Shown in pieces: positions 53,698-63,300 of a stretch of DNA of 64,000 nucleotides. Made by a program: the position numbers and the translations under genes. This DNA is from Actinomycetes bacterium (GTDB lineage: Bacteria > Actinomycetota > Actinomycetes > Propionibacteriales > Propionibacteriaceae), in contig JAEZZG010000042.1 in assembly GCA_023442485.1 (NCBI GenBank), positions 1-64,000 of the forward strand. The letters are read 5' to 3'. The stretch's first letter is position 1, and each line of letters opens with the position of its first letter. Below the pieces are notes generated by a model. That model searched no databases. It worked only from the letters and a program-made list of their open reading frames with translations, and was not told where the DNA came from.

Positions 53698-54513
53698 ATG
53701 AGTAGTTCATACGACGCTACTGCCACGCAGTCAGGCGCTGACGCGGGTGAAATCGGGGTTACGTCGTCGTCTCGAACGGCAAAACCCGAGAAAACCCTCT
53801 CAGGGGTGAATACACGCGGCATAACTGGGCGCCGTTCCAGGTGGGGCAGAGGCGATCGCGTCGGAAATAACGCCGGTGACGATGGCCAGAATTCGCGCAC
53901 GGTGCAAGTGGAAACAGTCCCGTCGATTAGGCCGCGCCGCAACATCAAAATGATTGTTGCTGGGCTTCTGCTGATCTGTATTGCCGGTCTCCTCGGTGGG
54001 TTGATCTACGACACAATCACCCGGCAGACCAATGTCGTGATGATGGCGCGGACGGTGTGGCGAGGCGAAGTGATTACCTCGGCTGATCTCACCGAAGTTG
54101 CCGTGGGGAGTGTGCCCGGAGCAACGGTCCCCACCGCTGAGATCAGTTCACTTGTGGGCAAGACGGCTCAGGTTGATCTTCCAGAAAGGACTATCGTTGA
54201 CCCTTCCTGGGTTGGTGAGTCGATCGCCAGGCCAGACAGCGCCATCGTGGGTTTGAAACTCAGCGCCGGGAAGTTGCCGTCGAGTCCGCTTCCTCCGGGA
54301 ACCCTAGTCAAGATCGTGCAGACACCTTCGCAGGGGCAACTGGCTGATGTGGCTAGTCAGTTCAGTGTTGACGGTGTCGTGGTTACTCGTCCGGCCCTGT
54401 TGGCGGATCAGCAGACCTGGGTGATTGACGTCGCGGTTCCGATGGCCTATCTCGAAAGAGTGGCGGCGTCCGCAGCGGTAGATCAGATCGCGATCGTCAA
54501 GATTGAGAGGTGA
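53698..54513 (+). CDS. CpaB/SAF-domain protein of the Tad pilus
   Basis: The 271-residue protein has an 80-residue disordered cytoplasmic start, one membrane helix (MIVAGLLLICIAGLLGGLIY, about 84-104) and a SAF domain: VVMMARTVWRGEVITSADLTEV, TIVDPSWVGES and PPGTLVKIV. In Tad systems CpaB/RcpC helps build the export channel or modifies pilin assembly. It starts at ATG 53698 after a run of Gs, heads the operon, and ends four bases before the TadZ-like gene. Confidence 0.75.
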   Translation: MSSSYDATATQSGADAGEIGVTSSSRTAKPEKTLSGVNTRGITGRRSRWGRGDRVGNNAGDDGQNSRTVQVETVPSIRPRRNIKMIVAGLLLICIAGLLGGLIYDTITRQTNVVMMARTVWRGEVITSADLTEVAVGSVPGATVPTAEISSLVGKTAQVDLPERTIVDPSWVGESIARPDSAIVGLKLSAGKLPSSPLPPGTLVKIVQTPSQGQLADVASQFSVDGVVVTRPALLADQQTWVIDVAVPMAYLERVAASAAVDQIAIVKIER

Positions 54514-54517
54514 TCAG

Positions 54518-55420
54518 ATGTTGATCGCGATCGCTTCAGTGTCGGGTTCGCCAGGTGTGACGACCACAGCAGTCGGGTTGTCGCTGGTGTGGCCGCAGCC
54601 GGTGGTGCTCGTGGACGGTGATCCGCACCCTTCCCAAGCTGTCCAGGCTGGATTCTTGTGTCGGCAGTGGGTGGAGTCGAACGGGTTGAACTCGGTGATT
54701 CAGTGGCATCGTCAAGGGGAGCCGCTGGCAAGAAACCTGGAATCCCTCTTTGTGCCGCTGGGATCGATGAGCGGGCAAGAGGCGGATTTCATTCCAGGGT
54801 TCAATCACCCAAAAACCGCGGAGTTATTCGGCCCGGTGTGGCCGGATTTAGTTGCTGCGTTGACGCATTTTTCGGACTCGGGGCGCGACGTAATCGTCGA
54901 TTGTGGACGCGTCTCGGCGTCGGGATTACCCGAGCCATTGGTTGCCGCAGCAGACCTCGTTCTCCTGGTGACGAAAACTAGCTTGCCAGCGCTGGCCGCC
55001 TTGCAAATCCATCAAGGCGAGCTAATGAACCAGATTTCGCTGCACCACAAATCGCTGAAGCTGGTGTTGAGTGGTGGAGGGAAACCCTATTCGCGGACAG
55101 AAATCGAAAGGCAGTTTGGCCTCGGTGTGATCGGGGAGGTTATTCACGACCCGGCGAAAGCTGCTGTGTTGAGTGAGGGAAGGCCGGCGTCGTCGAGATT
55201 CTCTAGATCGAAACTAGTCAGCGACTACGTCAAACTCGCAGACGAGATTAAAGGGCTTCTGACGCAGCAACGCGACCGAATCGGAGTGAGCCCCAACGTG
55301 CTTGCCAAGGTGGAAGCAAACCCTGAGATGACCACCCGCCGTGACCGAGTGGGACCAGACGGCGCGGACGTCGAATCCGTTGCAGACGGGGTCGGGGAGG
55401 ACGTCCATGTTCACTCGTAG
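54518..55420 (+). CDS. TadZ/CpaE-like ParA-family protein with degenerate P-loop
   Basis: The 300-residue protein has the ParA/MinD fold: LIAIASVSGSPGVTTTAVGLSL at the P-loop, VVLVDGDPHPSQAV, DVIVDCGRVSA and LLVTKTSLPALAALQ. The P-loop lacks the Lys of GKT and the signature Lys, so nucleotide binding or hydrolysis is doubtful. TadZ proteins place the pilus machine at the pole. The start ATG 54518 follows the CpaB stop. Its last 14 bases overlap tadA. Confidence 0.7.
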   Translation: MLIAIASVSGSPGVTTTAVGLSLVWPQPVVLVDGDPHPSQAVQAGFLCRQWVESNGLNSVIQWHRQGEPLARNLESLFVPLGSMSGQEADFIPGFNHPKTAELFGPVWPDLVAALTHFSDSGRDVIVDCGRVSASGLPEPLVAAADLVLLVTKTSLPALAALQIHQGELMNQISLHHKSLKLVLSGGGKPYSRTEIERQFGLGVIGEVIHDPAKAAVLSEGRPASSRFSRSKLVSDYVKLADEIKGLLTQQRDRIGVSPNVLAKVEANPEMTTRRDRVGPDGADVESVADGVGEDVHVHS

Positions 55421-57200
55421 GATGATGCCTTGGAAACCTGAGGCCACACAAAATGAGGTTCCCAACCTCGAACGGGCCTTGCAGCCGCTGCGCGTCACCG
55501 ATTCTAATCTAGGCCACATCTCAGCGCTGAACCCGGTTGGGCTCGTCGAGCCGGGATTGATCGAAGTTACCGAGATTGACGAACCGGTAGCAGAAGTCGA
55601 AATCGACACCGAGGAAGAACCGGCAGATCGCCTAGCTGTGGCGGCGAGAACTGAAGCTGTGGAAGATCGCCAAGATGAGGGCGAAACGGCGATCAATCAG
55701 GTCATGAAGCCAAGTCAGCGCGGCTCTGCACGGGAGCGAGGGTATCTCAGTGTCGGCGGCGCCCTCTGGGGGCGTGCAACACCGACGCAACAGCCAGATG
55801 TGTCGGCAAGGGCCACACGTCCTCGACGCGCGATTGACTGGGACCAGGAGAAATCTGAGCAGACTAGCGAACCAGACAAGGCCGCGTCTACTTCGACCGC
55901 CAGCTCACACTACGCCGAGGTGGTGTCATGGCCAGAGGTGTTTTCATTACGTCAAGAGGTGGCGAAACGAATCGCAGAGTTATCCCATCAATGGGCGGTC
56001 GATCACGGTGTGCCGATGCCGGAGATGGATCGACGTCTGCTCGGCAGGTCCGTAATCCGGGAGACCGTGCGAAGTCATGCGGAGCAACTCAGCAATTCGG
56101 GAACCGCCTGGTGGACTCGCGAGACCGAGCATTTCTACGCTTTGGCCCTCGAGGACGCGATCTTCGGCTATGGCAGGATGCAGCCACTCTTTGACATCGA
56201 GGATGCCGAAAACATCGAGATTCACGGCTGGGATTGTGTGACCGTTCAATATGCAGATGGATGCCGCGAATCCTTCCCGCCGGTCGCTGAATCTGACCAA
56301 GAGCTTGTCCAGCAAATCAGATTCCTCGCTGAGAATGCCGACCCGCCGCGTCCCTTCGACGACGCGCACCCCATCGTCACTGTCGCCTTGGGCGCAAAGT
56401 TTCGACTTCATGCGATCGGGTTTGGTCTCGCCGATCGTCCATCTGTGGTGATCAGACAGCATCTCCTCACGGACGTTTCTTTGACCGATTTAGCTCAGCG
56501 CAAAATGATGCCCGAACGGGTTGCAAAACTGTTGCGTTCGGCTGTGGTTGGGAGACATTCGATGGTGATCTCTGGCGACCAGGGCGCCGGCAAGACGACA
56601 TTGCTTCGAGCCCTGATCGACGCCATTCCGGAGACAGAGAGATTCGGCACCCTCGAAACCGACTACGAATTGCTAACCCACCTCCAGCCGCAGCGAAGAA
56701 ATATGGTCGCCCTGCAAGCGCGAGTGGGTATGGGAGAGGCTATCGCAGGGCGGAGACTTGGGGACTTCACCGTCGCTGACTTGTTGCCTGAGGCCTTGCG
56801 TCAAAACCTGTCTCGCCTCATCGTCGGTGAGGTTCGCGGCGACGAGGCAGGCGCCATGTTTGAAGCCATGCAGGCAGGGGCGGGGACCTTGTCGACCACC
56901 CACTCCCACTCGGCGTCATCAACCATTGATCGACTCGCAGGACGCGTCGCCCAAGGAAGGGTGATGACGATGGAAGAGGCTTACCGCCAGATCGCCCACA
57001 ACATATCATTGCTGATCCATGTTCGGCTTCGCGACAACACCTACTGCGGGGGAGCGCGGGTGCGTTTCATCTCGGAGATTCGCGCACTCACCGGGGCGAT
57101 TGAATCTGGACGTCCGGTCACTCACCTGGTGTATCAGGCAGATGACGACGGGGAACTGGCCTTCTTCGATCCGGCATGGTCACACGGTGGTCGATCATGA
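55407..57200 (+). CDS. tadA: Tad pilus assembly/secretion ATPase TadA (CpaF)
   Basis: The 597-residue hexameric ATPase drives pilus export. A 200-residue acidic, low-complexity N-terminus precedes the core: ALEDAIFGYGRMQPLFDIEDAENIEIHG, Walker A ISGDQGAGKTTLLRAL (Lys near residue 395), Asp/His boxes ETDYELLTH and Walker B SRLIVGEVRGDEAGAMFEAM. The Walker A lacks the second Ser/Gly seen in some (GDQGAGKTT). The start ATG 55407 follows GGGGAGG; the upstream ATG 55341 lies inside the TadZ-like gene. Confidence 0.9.
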   Translation: MFTRRMMPWKPEATQNEVPNLERALQPLRVTDSNLGHISALNPVGLVEPGLIEVTEIDEPVAEVEIDTEEEPADRLAVAARTEAVEDRQDEGETAINQVMKPSQRGSARERGYLSVGGALWGRATPTQQPDVSARATRPRRAIDWDQEKSEQTSEPDKAASTSTASSHYAEVVSWPEVFSLRQEVAKRIAELSHQWAVDHGVPMPEMDRRLLGRSVIRETVRSHAEQLSNSGTAWWTRETEHFYALALEDAIFGYGRMQPLFDIEDAENIEIHGWDCVTVQYADGCRESFPPVAESDQELVQQIRFLAENADPPRPFDDAHPIVTVALGAKFRLHAIGFGLADRPSVVIRQHLLTDVSLTDLAQRKMMPERVAKLLRSAVVGRHSMVISGDQGAGKTTLLRALIDAIPETERFGTLETDYELLTHLQPQRRNMVALQARVGMGEAIAGRRLGDFTVADLLPEALRQNLSRLIVGEVRGDEAGAMFEAMQAGAGTLSTTHSHSASSTIDRLAGRVAQGRVMTMEEAYRQIAHNISLLIHVRLRDNTYCGGARVRFISEIRALTGAIESGRPVTHLVYQADDDGELAFFDPAWSHGGRS

Positions 57201-58060
57201 CTAGAGCAATGGGTGCCGCAGTGATGATCATGGCGACGGCAGGTGTGATCTTGGTGGTGGCGGGTCTGATCCCGAGGGTATCTAGCCCGCCGCGCTCACA
57301 CCGACGCGGCCTCGCACCGCTGCAACGGTCTCTGACCAGGTTTTTGTCGAATCGTCTTGTCGTCGTGGGGGTCGCTGCTGGTTTCGTGTGCTATCTGTGG
57401 ACTACCTGGCCGCTGATGCTGGTGGTAGTTCCCCTGGGTGTGGTGATCGTCCCGAGGCTACTGGCAAAACCGGATAACGACGATATCGCGCTGCTCGAAG
57501 CTCTTGACCGTTGGGTCAGATTGATCAAAGCCTCCGTCATGACCGGCAAGTCGGTGGCTGACGCCGTGCGCGCAACCAGAGGTCAAGTTCCGGCAGTGTT
57601 GCAGCGTCACGTCAATCTGGTGCTGGATAGGCTATCTGCTAGATGGACCCTGCGCGACGCCCTTCTATCTATGGCAGACGAGCTTGGCTCTGCGGACGCT
57701 GACGCGATTCTGGCGGCGTTGATTCTCGCGGCTGACCGTGGTGGCACCGGCGCCTCCGCTGCCATGACCGCTTTGTCTGACAACACTTTCGACCAGCTCA
57801 AAGCATGGCGCGATATCGAAGCCGAACGGGCCAAGCCTCGAATCGTGGTTCGCCAAGTCACCATGATTACAGCAGTGGTGATCGGCGGGTCCCTCTTGTT
57901 GGGCGGGTCGTTCTTTGCGCCCTACGGCACCCCGATTGGGCAGCTTCTGTTAGCTGGCTTGATGTTTGCCTATCTGGGGTCGCTGGTGTGGCTGCGCAGG
58001 CTCACCATTCCTAGACGGCGAGCGAGGATTCTGATTTCCGGGCAGTTTGGGGCGGTGTGA
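57197..58060 (+). CDS. tadB: Tad pilus inner-membrane platform protein TadB
   Basis: This 287-residue type II secretion F-domain protein has two N-terminal helices (AAVMIMATAGVILVVAGLIP and VVVGVAAGFVCYLWTTWPL), a cytoplasmic F domain (LDRWVRLIKASVMTGKSVADAVRATR, ILAALILAADRGGTGASAAMTAL), and two C-terminal helices. ATG 57197 overlaps the tadA stop. Confidence 0.82.
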   Translation: MTRAMGAAVMIMATAGVILVVAGLIPRVSSPPRSHRRGLAPLQRSLTRFLSNRLVVVGVAAGFVCYLWTTWPLMLVVVPLGVVIVPRLLAKPDNDDIALLEALDRWVRLIKASVMTGKSVADAVRATRGQVPAVLQRHVNLVLDRLSARWTLRDALLSMADELGSADADAILAALILAADRGGTGASAAMTALSDNTFDQLKAWRDIEAERAKPRIVVRQVTMITAVVIGGSLLLGGSFFAPYGTPIGQLLLAGLMFAYLGSLVWLRRLTIPRRRARILISGQFGAV

Positions 58061-58067
58061 GTTAGCT

Positions 58068-58949
58068 ATGAGCGACAAAGTTATGGCCATCACCGCCGCT
58101 TGTTGTTTGAGTGCCGGCATCGTCCTGATCGTCTATGCGTTGGCTTATCGGGCGTCCAGGCTTGGCGATGCCCTGGAGCGGTTACGCACACCGGTTACTG
58201 CGGTTCAGCGCCTTGAAGAACCCGAAACCTCGGTGGAGAGATTCTTGTGGGAACGCACGCGCGGCTTGGCTGTCTTGATTCCAGCGACGACCAGGAAACG
58301 CCTGCAGATACAGGGTCGGTCCCTCTCTGATTTTCTCGTGGAGAAGATCGCCTTCGCGATTATCGGTGTGGTAACACCTGCAGTGATGTCAGGAATTCTG
58401 CAGTCAGCGGGCCTAGTCAACTCGGCGTTGCCATATCTTTCGTCGTTACTGATCGGCGTCGCCGCATTCTTCCTTCCAGACGTGAAGTTACGGATGGGAT
58501 CTAAGGCACGGATAGCCGACACTGCCGAATCCTTGCTGACCTACTTTGACTTGATCGTCCTGGAGCGACTCTCCAACAAGTCCGCCACCCAATCCCTGCA
58601 TGCTGCAGCCAATCTTTTGGATTCGCCCTTCTTCGTCGAGATTCGCGCTTGTCTCGAAAACGCCAGGCTTCAACAGCGTCCACCGTGGGACGATCTGACC
58701 GCCTTGGCGCAAGAATGGGAGCAGCCCGAACTGGCCGACATCGTCGATGTGATGAAGCTTGACGAACAGGGTGCAGCGCTGTCGGAGACCTTGCGCTCCA
58801 GGGTTGCGGAGTTACGCAACAACCAACTGATGGCGATGAAGGTCGATGCCCAGAAGATCTCCGAGCGAATGTCGTTGCCGATGGTGATACCGGCAATGAT
58901 CTTCGCGGCTGTGTTCTTGATTCCTCCGCTTTTGAGGATGACCGGATGA
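58068..58949 (+). CDS. tadC: Tad pilus inner-membrane platform protein TadC
   Basis: The 293-residue protein pairs with TadB. It has an N-terminal helix (ITAACCLSAGIVLIVYALAY), a second membrane pair near residues 90-145, the F domain DTAESLLTYFDLIVLERLSNKSATQSL and LADIVDVMKLDEQGAALSETLRSR, and a C-terminal helix (LPMVIPAMIFAAVFLIPPLL). It follows tadB by seven bases. Confidence 0.82.
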   Translation: MSDKVMAITAACCLSAGIVLIVYALAYRASRLGDALERLRTPVTAVQRLEEPETSVERFLWERTRGLAVLIPATTRKRLQIQGRSLSDFLVEKIAFAIIGVVTPAVMSGILQSAGLVNSALPYLSSLLIGVAAFFLPDVKLRMGSKARIADTAESLLTYFDLIVLERLSNKSATQSLHAAANLLDSPFFVEIRACLENARLQQRPPWDDLTALAQEWEQPELADIVDVMKLDEQGAALSETLRSRVAELRNNQLMAMKVDAQKISERMSLPMVIPAMIFAAVFLIPPLLRMTG

Positions 58950-59098
58950 TGCAGGAGTTTCCGCGCAGCCACTTCCTACAACACGTCTACAACAGGCATC
59001 GCAAGAAACGCCAGGTAGGTAAAAGCCGTGTCAATACCGGCAATGTTTTCCGCAGTGGTGGTCAACTGTGGGGACAGCAGAAAAGGAGAAACCCATGA
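58946..59098 (+). CDS. Possible 50-residue basic protein coupled to tadC and flp
   Basis: ATG 58946 overlaps the tadC stop (ATGATG) with GAGG eight bases upstream, and the TGA at 59096 overlaps the pilin start as ATGA. The frame codes for a basic peptide (MMQEFPRSHFLQHVYNRHRK and so on) with about 14 Arg/Lys and no membrane helix. Overlap at both ends fits a coupled gene, but a stretch this short can be open by chance. I know no family match. Confidence 0.35.
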   Translation: MMQEFPRSHFLQHVYNRHRKKRQVGKSRVNTGNVFRSGGQLWGQQKRRNP

Positions 59099-59301
59099 AG
59101 AAGTTACAAATCGTGATTGGCTGGATGATCGCTTTGGCGGTGGCGACGATGTCGTGGACGAGAAAGCTGGGGGAGAAGCGAGATGAGCGCGGAATCTCGC
59201 AGTCAACAGAGAACGCGATTCTGCTTGCCGGAGCGGTCGCCATTGCTGGAATCGTGATCGCAGCGATCACCGCATACGTCAAGTCACGGATGCCGCAGTA
59301 A
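59095..59301 (+). CDS. Flp-type pilin precursor
   Basis: The 68-residue protein has a basic leader up to KRDERG, a prepilin-like cleavage region followed by ISQSTENAILLAGAVAIAGIVIAAITAYV. The Glu after the putative cut site and the single helix match Flp/DUF4244 pilins. AAAAGGAG precedes ATG 59095. It should be the main fibre subunit exported by TadA/B/C. An N-terminal first helix (IVIGWMIALAVATMSW) before the basic part is somewhat unusual. No prepilin peptidase gene is in the window. Confidence 0.75.
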   Translation: MKKLQIVIGWMIALAVATMSWTRKLGEKRDERGISQSTENAILLAGAVAIAGIVIAAITAYVKSRMPQ

Positions 59302-59316
59302 GCCGGTGTAAGCGAC

Positions 59317-59742
59317 GTGGTGACTACTGTTCGCCAGCGTCGGGCAGGGTCTACGACGAATCCAGGGGAGCCAACGAGCCGCAGTCGACGTGAGAGAGGC
59401 CTGTCTGAATCTGTGCAGTGGACCATTCTCGCCCCGGCTTTCTTTGCCTTGTTGTTCACCGTCATTCAGGTGGGGATATGGCTTCACGGTCGAACCGCTG
59501 CCTCCCAGGCCGCCCGGGCTGGAGCCGAAACTGTGGTGCTGACGGCACACGTCTCCAACTCTCACCAGAGAGGCCAACGCGATGCGGAAACCATCGCCCG
59601 TGAAGCTGGATTGAAGAATCTCGACGTCCGCATCGAAGAGACGCGCGGATTCGTGACCGTCACCGTCAAGGCCACGGTAACCCTGGTCTTCCCGAATGAA
59701 ATCCCTGTGGCAGCATCCGCAACCTTGCCGAAGGAGCCGTAA
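59317..59742 (+). CDS. TadE-like pseudopilin (first)
   Basis: The 141-residue protein has a basic leader with RRERGLSESVQWTILAPAFFALLFTVIQVGIWLHGRTAASQAARAGAE, the TadE signature in which the helix follows the cleavage-like RG-LSES site. The remainder is a small outside domain. It starts at GTG 59317 (or 59320). Its stop overlaps the next start as TAATG with AAGGAG before it. Confidence 0.78.
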   Translation: MVTTVRQRRAGSTTNPGEPTSRSRRERGLSESVQWTILAPAFFALLFTVIQVGIWLHGRTAASQAARAGAETVVLTAHVSNSHQRGQRDAETIAREAGLKNLDVRIEETRGFVTVTVKATVTLVFPNEIPVAASATLPKEP

Positions 59743-60200
59743 TGGTGGGTCGATTGAGAACCTTTGGACGGTGGAGCCGCCGTCATGAACCCTGTCGCGG
59801 CTACGCCTCGGTTGAGATCACCCTACTGGCACCTGCGTTGATCCTGGTGATGGCGATCACCGTCTTCGGATGGCGGATTTACACTGCGCGGTCCGAGCTG
59901 AGTGCCGCTGCGCAATCAGCGGCGCGGGCAGTGTCGCAGTATCCGGCCAGCGCTTCAGATCAGTGGGTGGAGAAGATCGTCAAAAGTAACCTGGCTAATG
60001 CCGGGCTGAACTGTGTCGATCTCGACGTCAGGTTCGTTGTCGATCCCTATCGGAAGCCAGGTGTGACCCGCAAGGTCACGGTTGATGTGTCGTGCACGCT
60101 CAGTTTCCAGGACCTCTTGATTCCTGGGATTCCCGGAACCAAAACATTCACCGGCCAGGCCATCCAGCCGGTGGATCGTCTGATCAGTCATGGCAGATAG
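59742..60200 (+). CDS. TadE/TadF-like pseudopilin (second)
   Basis: The 152-residue protein has CRGYASVEITLLAPALILVMAITVFGWRIYTARSELSAAAQSAARAVSQ, again the TadE-type Gly-x-x-x-Glu helix, then an outside domain with two cysteines (NCVDLD and VSCTLS) likely to form a disulfide. It is coupled to the first TadE-like gene. Confidence 0.78.
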   Translation: MVGRLRTFGRWSRRHEPCRGYASVEITLLAPALILVMAITVFGWRIYTARSELSAAAQSAARAVSQYPASASDQWVEKIVKSNLANAGLNCVDLDVRFVVDPYRKPGVTRKVTVDVSCTLSFQDLLIPGIPGTKTFTGQAIQPVDRLISHGR

Positions 60201-60217
60201 GGCAGAAAGGAAATGAC

Positions 60218-60310
60218 GTGAGAGCTCAAAAACGGCTGTGGAAAACCCGAGATTGGGTGCGCCGAACACCGATAGTAAGAGGTGAACAAAGCTCAACCCC
60301 GACGACATAG
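60218..60310 (+). CDS. Possible 30-residue basic peptide
   Basis: GTG 60218 is preceded by AAAGGAA and codes for RAQKRLWKTRDWVRRTPIVR and a short tail, ending at TAG 60308. The stop lies in the ribosome site of the next gene (TAGGAG). In mycobacterial-type Tad operons a further TadE/TadG-like gene sits here; this could be its remnant or a true small gene. Confidence 0.3.
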   Translation: MRAQKRLWKTRDWVRRTPIVRGEQSSTPTT

Positions 60311-60318
60311 GAGCCCTC

Positions 60319-63300
60319 GTGAGGAAGGTTGCGATGCCAAGACGTTTCGCGCCCGATGACCAGCCGACAGGCTTCTCGGCTGCGATGGTGAAGCTGGGGC
60401 GCGCACTCGGCTCACTGGCGGTACTCGCATTTCTCGTCGCAGGAATCCCGCTGCTATTGGCCAAGATCGGCAGGGTCGATCTCTTCACTCAGTTGTTTCA
60501 GGTGGACTTCTGGGCTAGCCGAGACAATGGTGCCCTCATCCTCATTGTCCTCACTGCGGTGTCTTGGCTGGCTTGGGCTTATCTCATGGTAGGCCTGATC
60601 TGCGAGGTCATCACTGCCGTGACTCGATCAAAGAGCAGGGTCTATCTTCCCGGGCTTGACTGGGTTAGGCCAATACTGTCCACCCTTGTCATCACCGCAT
60701 TTGGCCTGGTTCAGTTGAATCCCTCCCTCGGCGGGTCGGCTCCGGTTCCCGCCAACCCCATCATGGCAAGTAGCGCTGTCGACGACGCTGATCATCGCGA
60801 CTATCTACTCGACGTCACCGGTTCCACATCGAAGTTCCGCGACGTCGCCGCCGACCCGGCCACCGGCGAAGAAACATCCAGCACGGCAACCATCGCCACA
60901 CCAACCCCAAGCCGGGACGCTGTCGCACCGGCACCGGCAAATCCGCAAGAGTCCAACACGGAAGCTAAGACTGGCGAAAGGCAGTGGAAAGACCACATCG
61001 TCTCCGTTTCCGAAGACCTGTGGAGCCTAGCGGAGGAATACCTCGGCGATGGGGCGTTGTGGCGAGAGATTGTGGCAGCCAATGACACCCAACTACTTGA
61101 CCCACTCCGGCAACTGACACCCGGCACTGTGCTACACATCCCGGTAGCGCCCGGGTCCATTCACTACCGGCCTGCGGCAGATCAGGGAACCTCGCCGAGT
61201 CAGGTGGCAGTGGAGAAATCCCCGAGCCCGGGCCACGACGCGAACCCCGCCGCTGAGCCCTCACCGTCAGCGGCCGTCACCCCTCAGGCTGAACCCGACA
61301 AATCCAACCCAGATTCAGCCGTCGGTGAGGAAAAGGTGGCACAGATCTCAGTCCAAGGCACGGTCAGTGCTGGATCAGATGTGGCGAGTCCTTCAAGAGA
61401 GAACACAGTCACCGTGGTTCGTGGGGATTCTCTTTCTATCCTCGCCGAGCGCTACCTCGGCCAGCCGGATCGATGGCCAGAGATATACCAGCTCAATAAG
61501 GGCCAAATTGCTGATCCGAATCTGATCCTGCCCGGTCAGGTCCTGAAACTTCCGGCACCGACCACGACGGCATCATCGGATCGCGCATCGAGCCCGGGCA
61601 TGTCTCTGCCAAGCACCGGATACGCCCCCGAACTCACACAGATGTCAAACACCAGCGGGTCAGCCAGCGTTGAATCTGCCACAAAGGTCTCCAAATGGGT
61701 GGACGGGTTGGGACCGTCCCTTGCCGCAGGCCTGGTTTCTCTCCTCGCAGCTAGGAGGACGATTCAGCTTCGCCATCGCCGAGTAGGACAGCGCATCCGG
61801 CCCCGCTCGATCCAGGCCGATCTGATTCATTCCGAGCTGCGTCGGGTCGCAGCCACACCGGAGGTAGACACCTCGGTGTTGGCGGCAGGCAGTGTTGTCC
61901 TCGGATACCGCCGAGACAAGACCCGGGTAGAAACCAATGTCGAGCACAACCGGATCACCTACATCCACGGGCCAGACGCAGAGGCTGCCGATCTGATCTC
62001 CGGAGTGATCGCGGGATTATTGTGTGCAGACTGGAATCAACAACTCAAAGTCTGCGTAGTCGGATCGCTAGGCGAGTGGGTGACTGGCCTCGACGACGCC
62101 AGGGTAGTCACGGTCGAGCAAACCGTAGTCGGACTTGCCCGTCTTGCCGGGACAGTCGCAGCTCGCAAGGCCCATCTACCGCCGTCAACGACACTTAGCC
62201 AGCTACGCGCAAACCCCGACACGGCTGAGGCCTGGGCGAGTGAGATCTACGTTTTCACAGAGCACCTCACCAATAGCCAAGACGATCAACTCCACTCCCT
62301 GCTAGCCGCCGACTTGGGGATCGGCGCAGTCGTCTTGGGAACCGTCGATAACCCATCAAGGCCGGGTGACGTCGATGACAATGGAAGGCACAAGAATCAC
62401 TCGGCGCTGGCAGTGACCGCTGGTGGGAGACAGCTTCTCCCCACAGATGTAAAACCGCAGTTGGTGCGCGGCCCGGTGCGGCAAGCCGTCACAGATCTGG
62501 TGGCCAATACGAGTGATGATGCAGTGGAGAAGGCGTGGTGGTGGCGAGGTTCGGTACACGAGCCTAAGGTTGAGCCGCAGTCGGCCCACAGTCGTCACTC
62601 CTTAGCAGTTGCCGACATTGTTATCCCCCACCCTCAAGTTCGCATCCTTGGACCGATTGAGTTAGTCGGCGCAAAGGGGGAAGCCCCTAGTAAGGCCGCC
62701 AAACAATGCATCGAGTATTGCGCCTGGATTTTAGAGAACCCAAACCAGTCGGCAATCGCGATGACGAATGCGCTCTTGGTCGCCGAGGGTACCCGGAGGT
62801 CGAATATGAGTCGGCTCCGTTCCTGGCTTGGGACGAATCCCGACGATGGGCAACGCTATCTCCCCGACGCCTATTCGGGACGAATCACGTTGCACCCTGA
62901 TGTCACCTCGGATTGGGGCAATCTCTGTGACCTGGTGAAGCCCGGCGTCAACGTGTGCGGGGACGAGGCACTCGTGAAGGCGCTCAGCCTCGTGAGAGGC
63001 GCGCCCTTGGCTGACGCAAGCCCTGGGCAGTGGCATTGGGCGGAGAGTTTGCGGATCGACGCGGCGTCAATCGTCCGCGACATCGGTGTCGTCATGGGTC
63101 AACGATTCTTAGAAAAAGGCAACATTGATCAAGCCAGGTGGGCTGTGAGTCAGGCCCTGGTTGCCTCACCTGGAGATGAGAAATTGCTGTGTCTGAGGAT
63201 TGAAACCGAGACCGCTGCAGGGAATCGCGAAGGGGTGGAGCGGTTGGTTAGCCAAGTCATGCGGCAAGCCAAGATCATCGGTATCGATCTCGATGACGAC

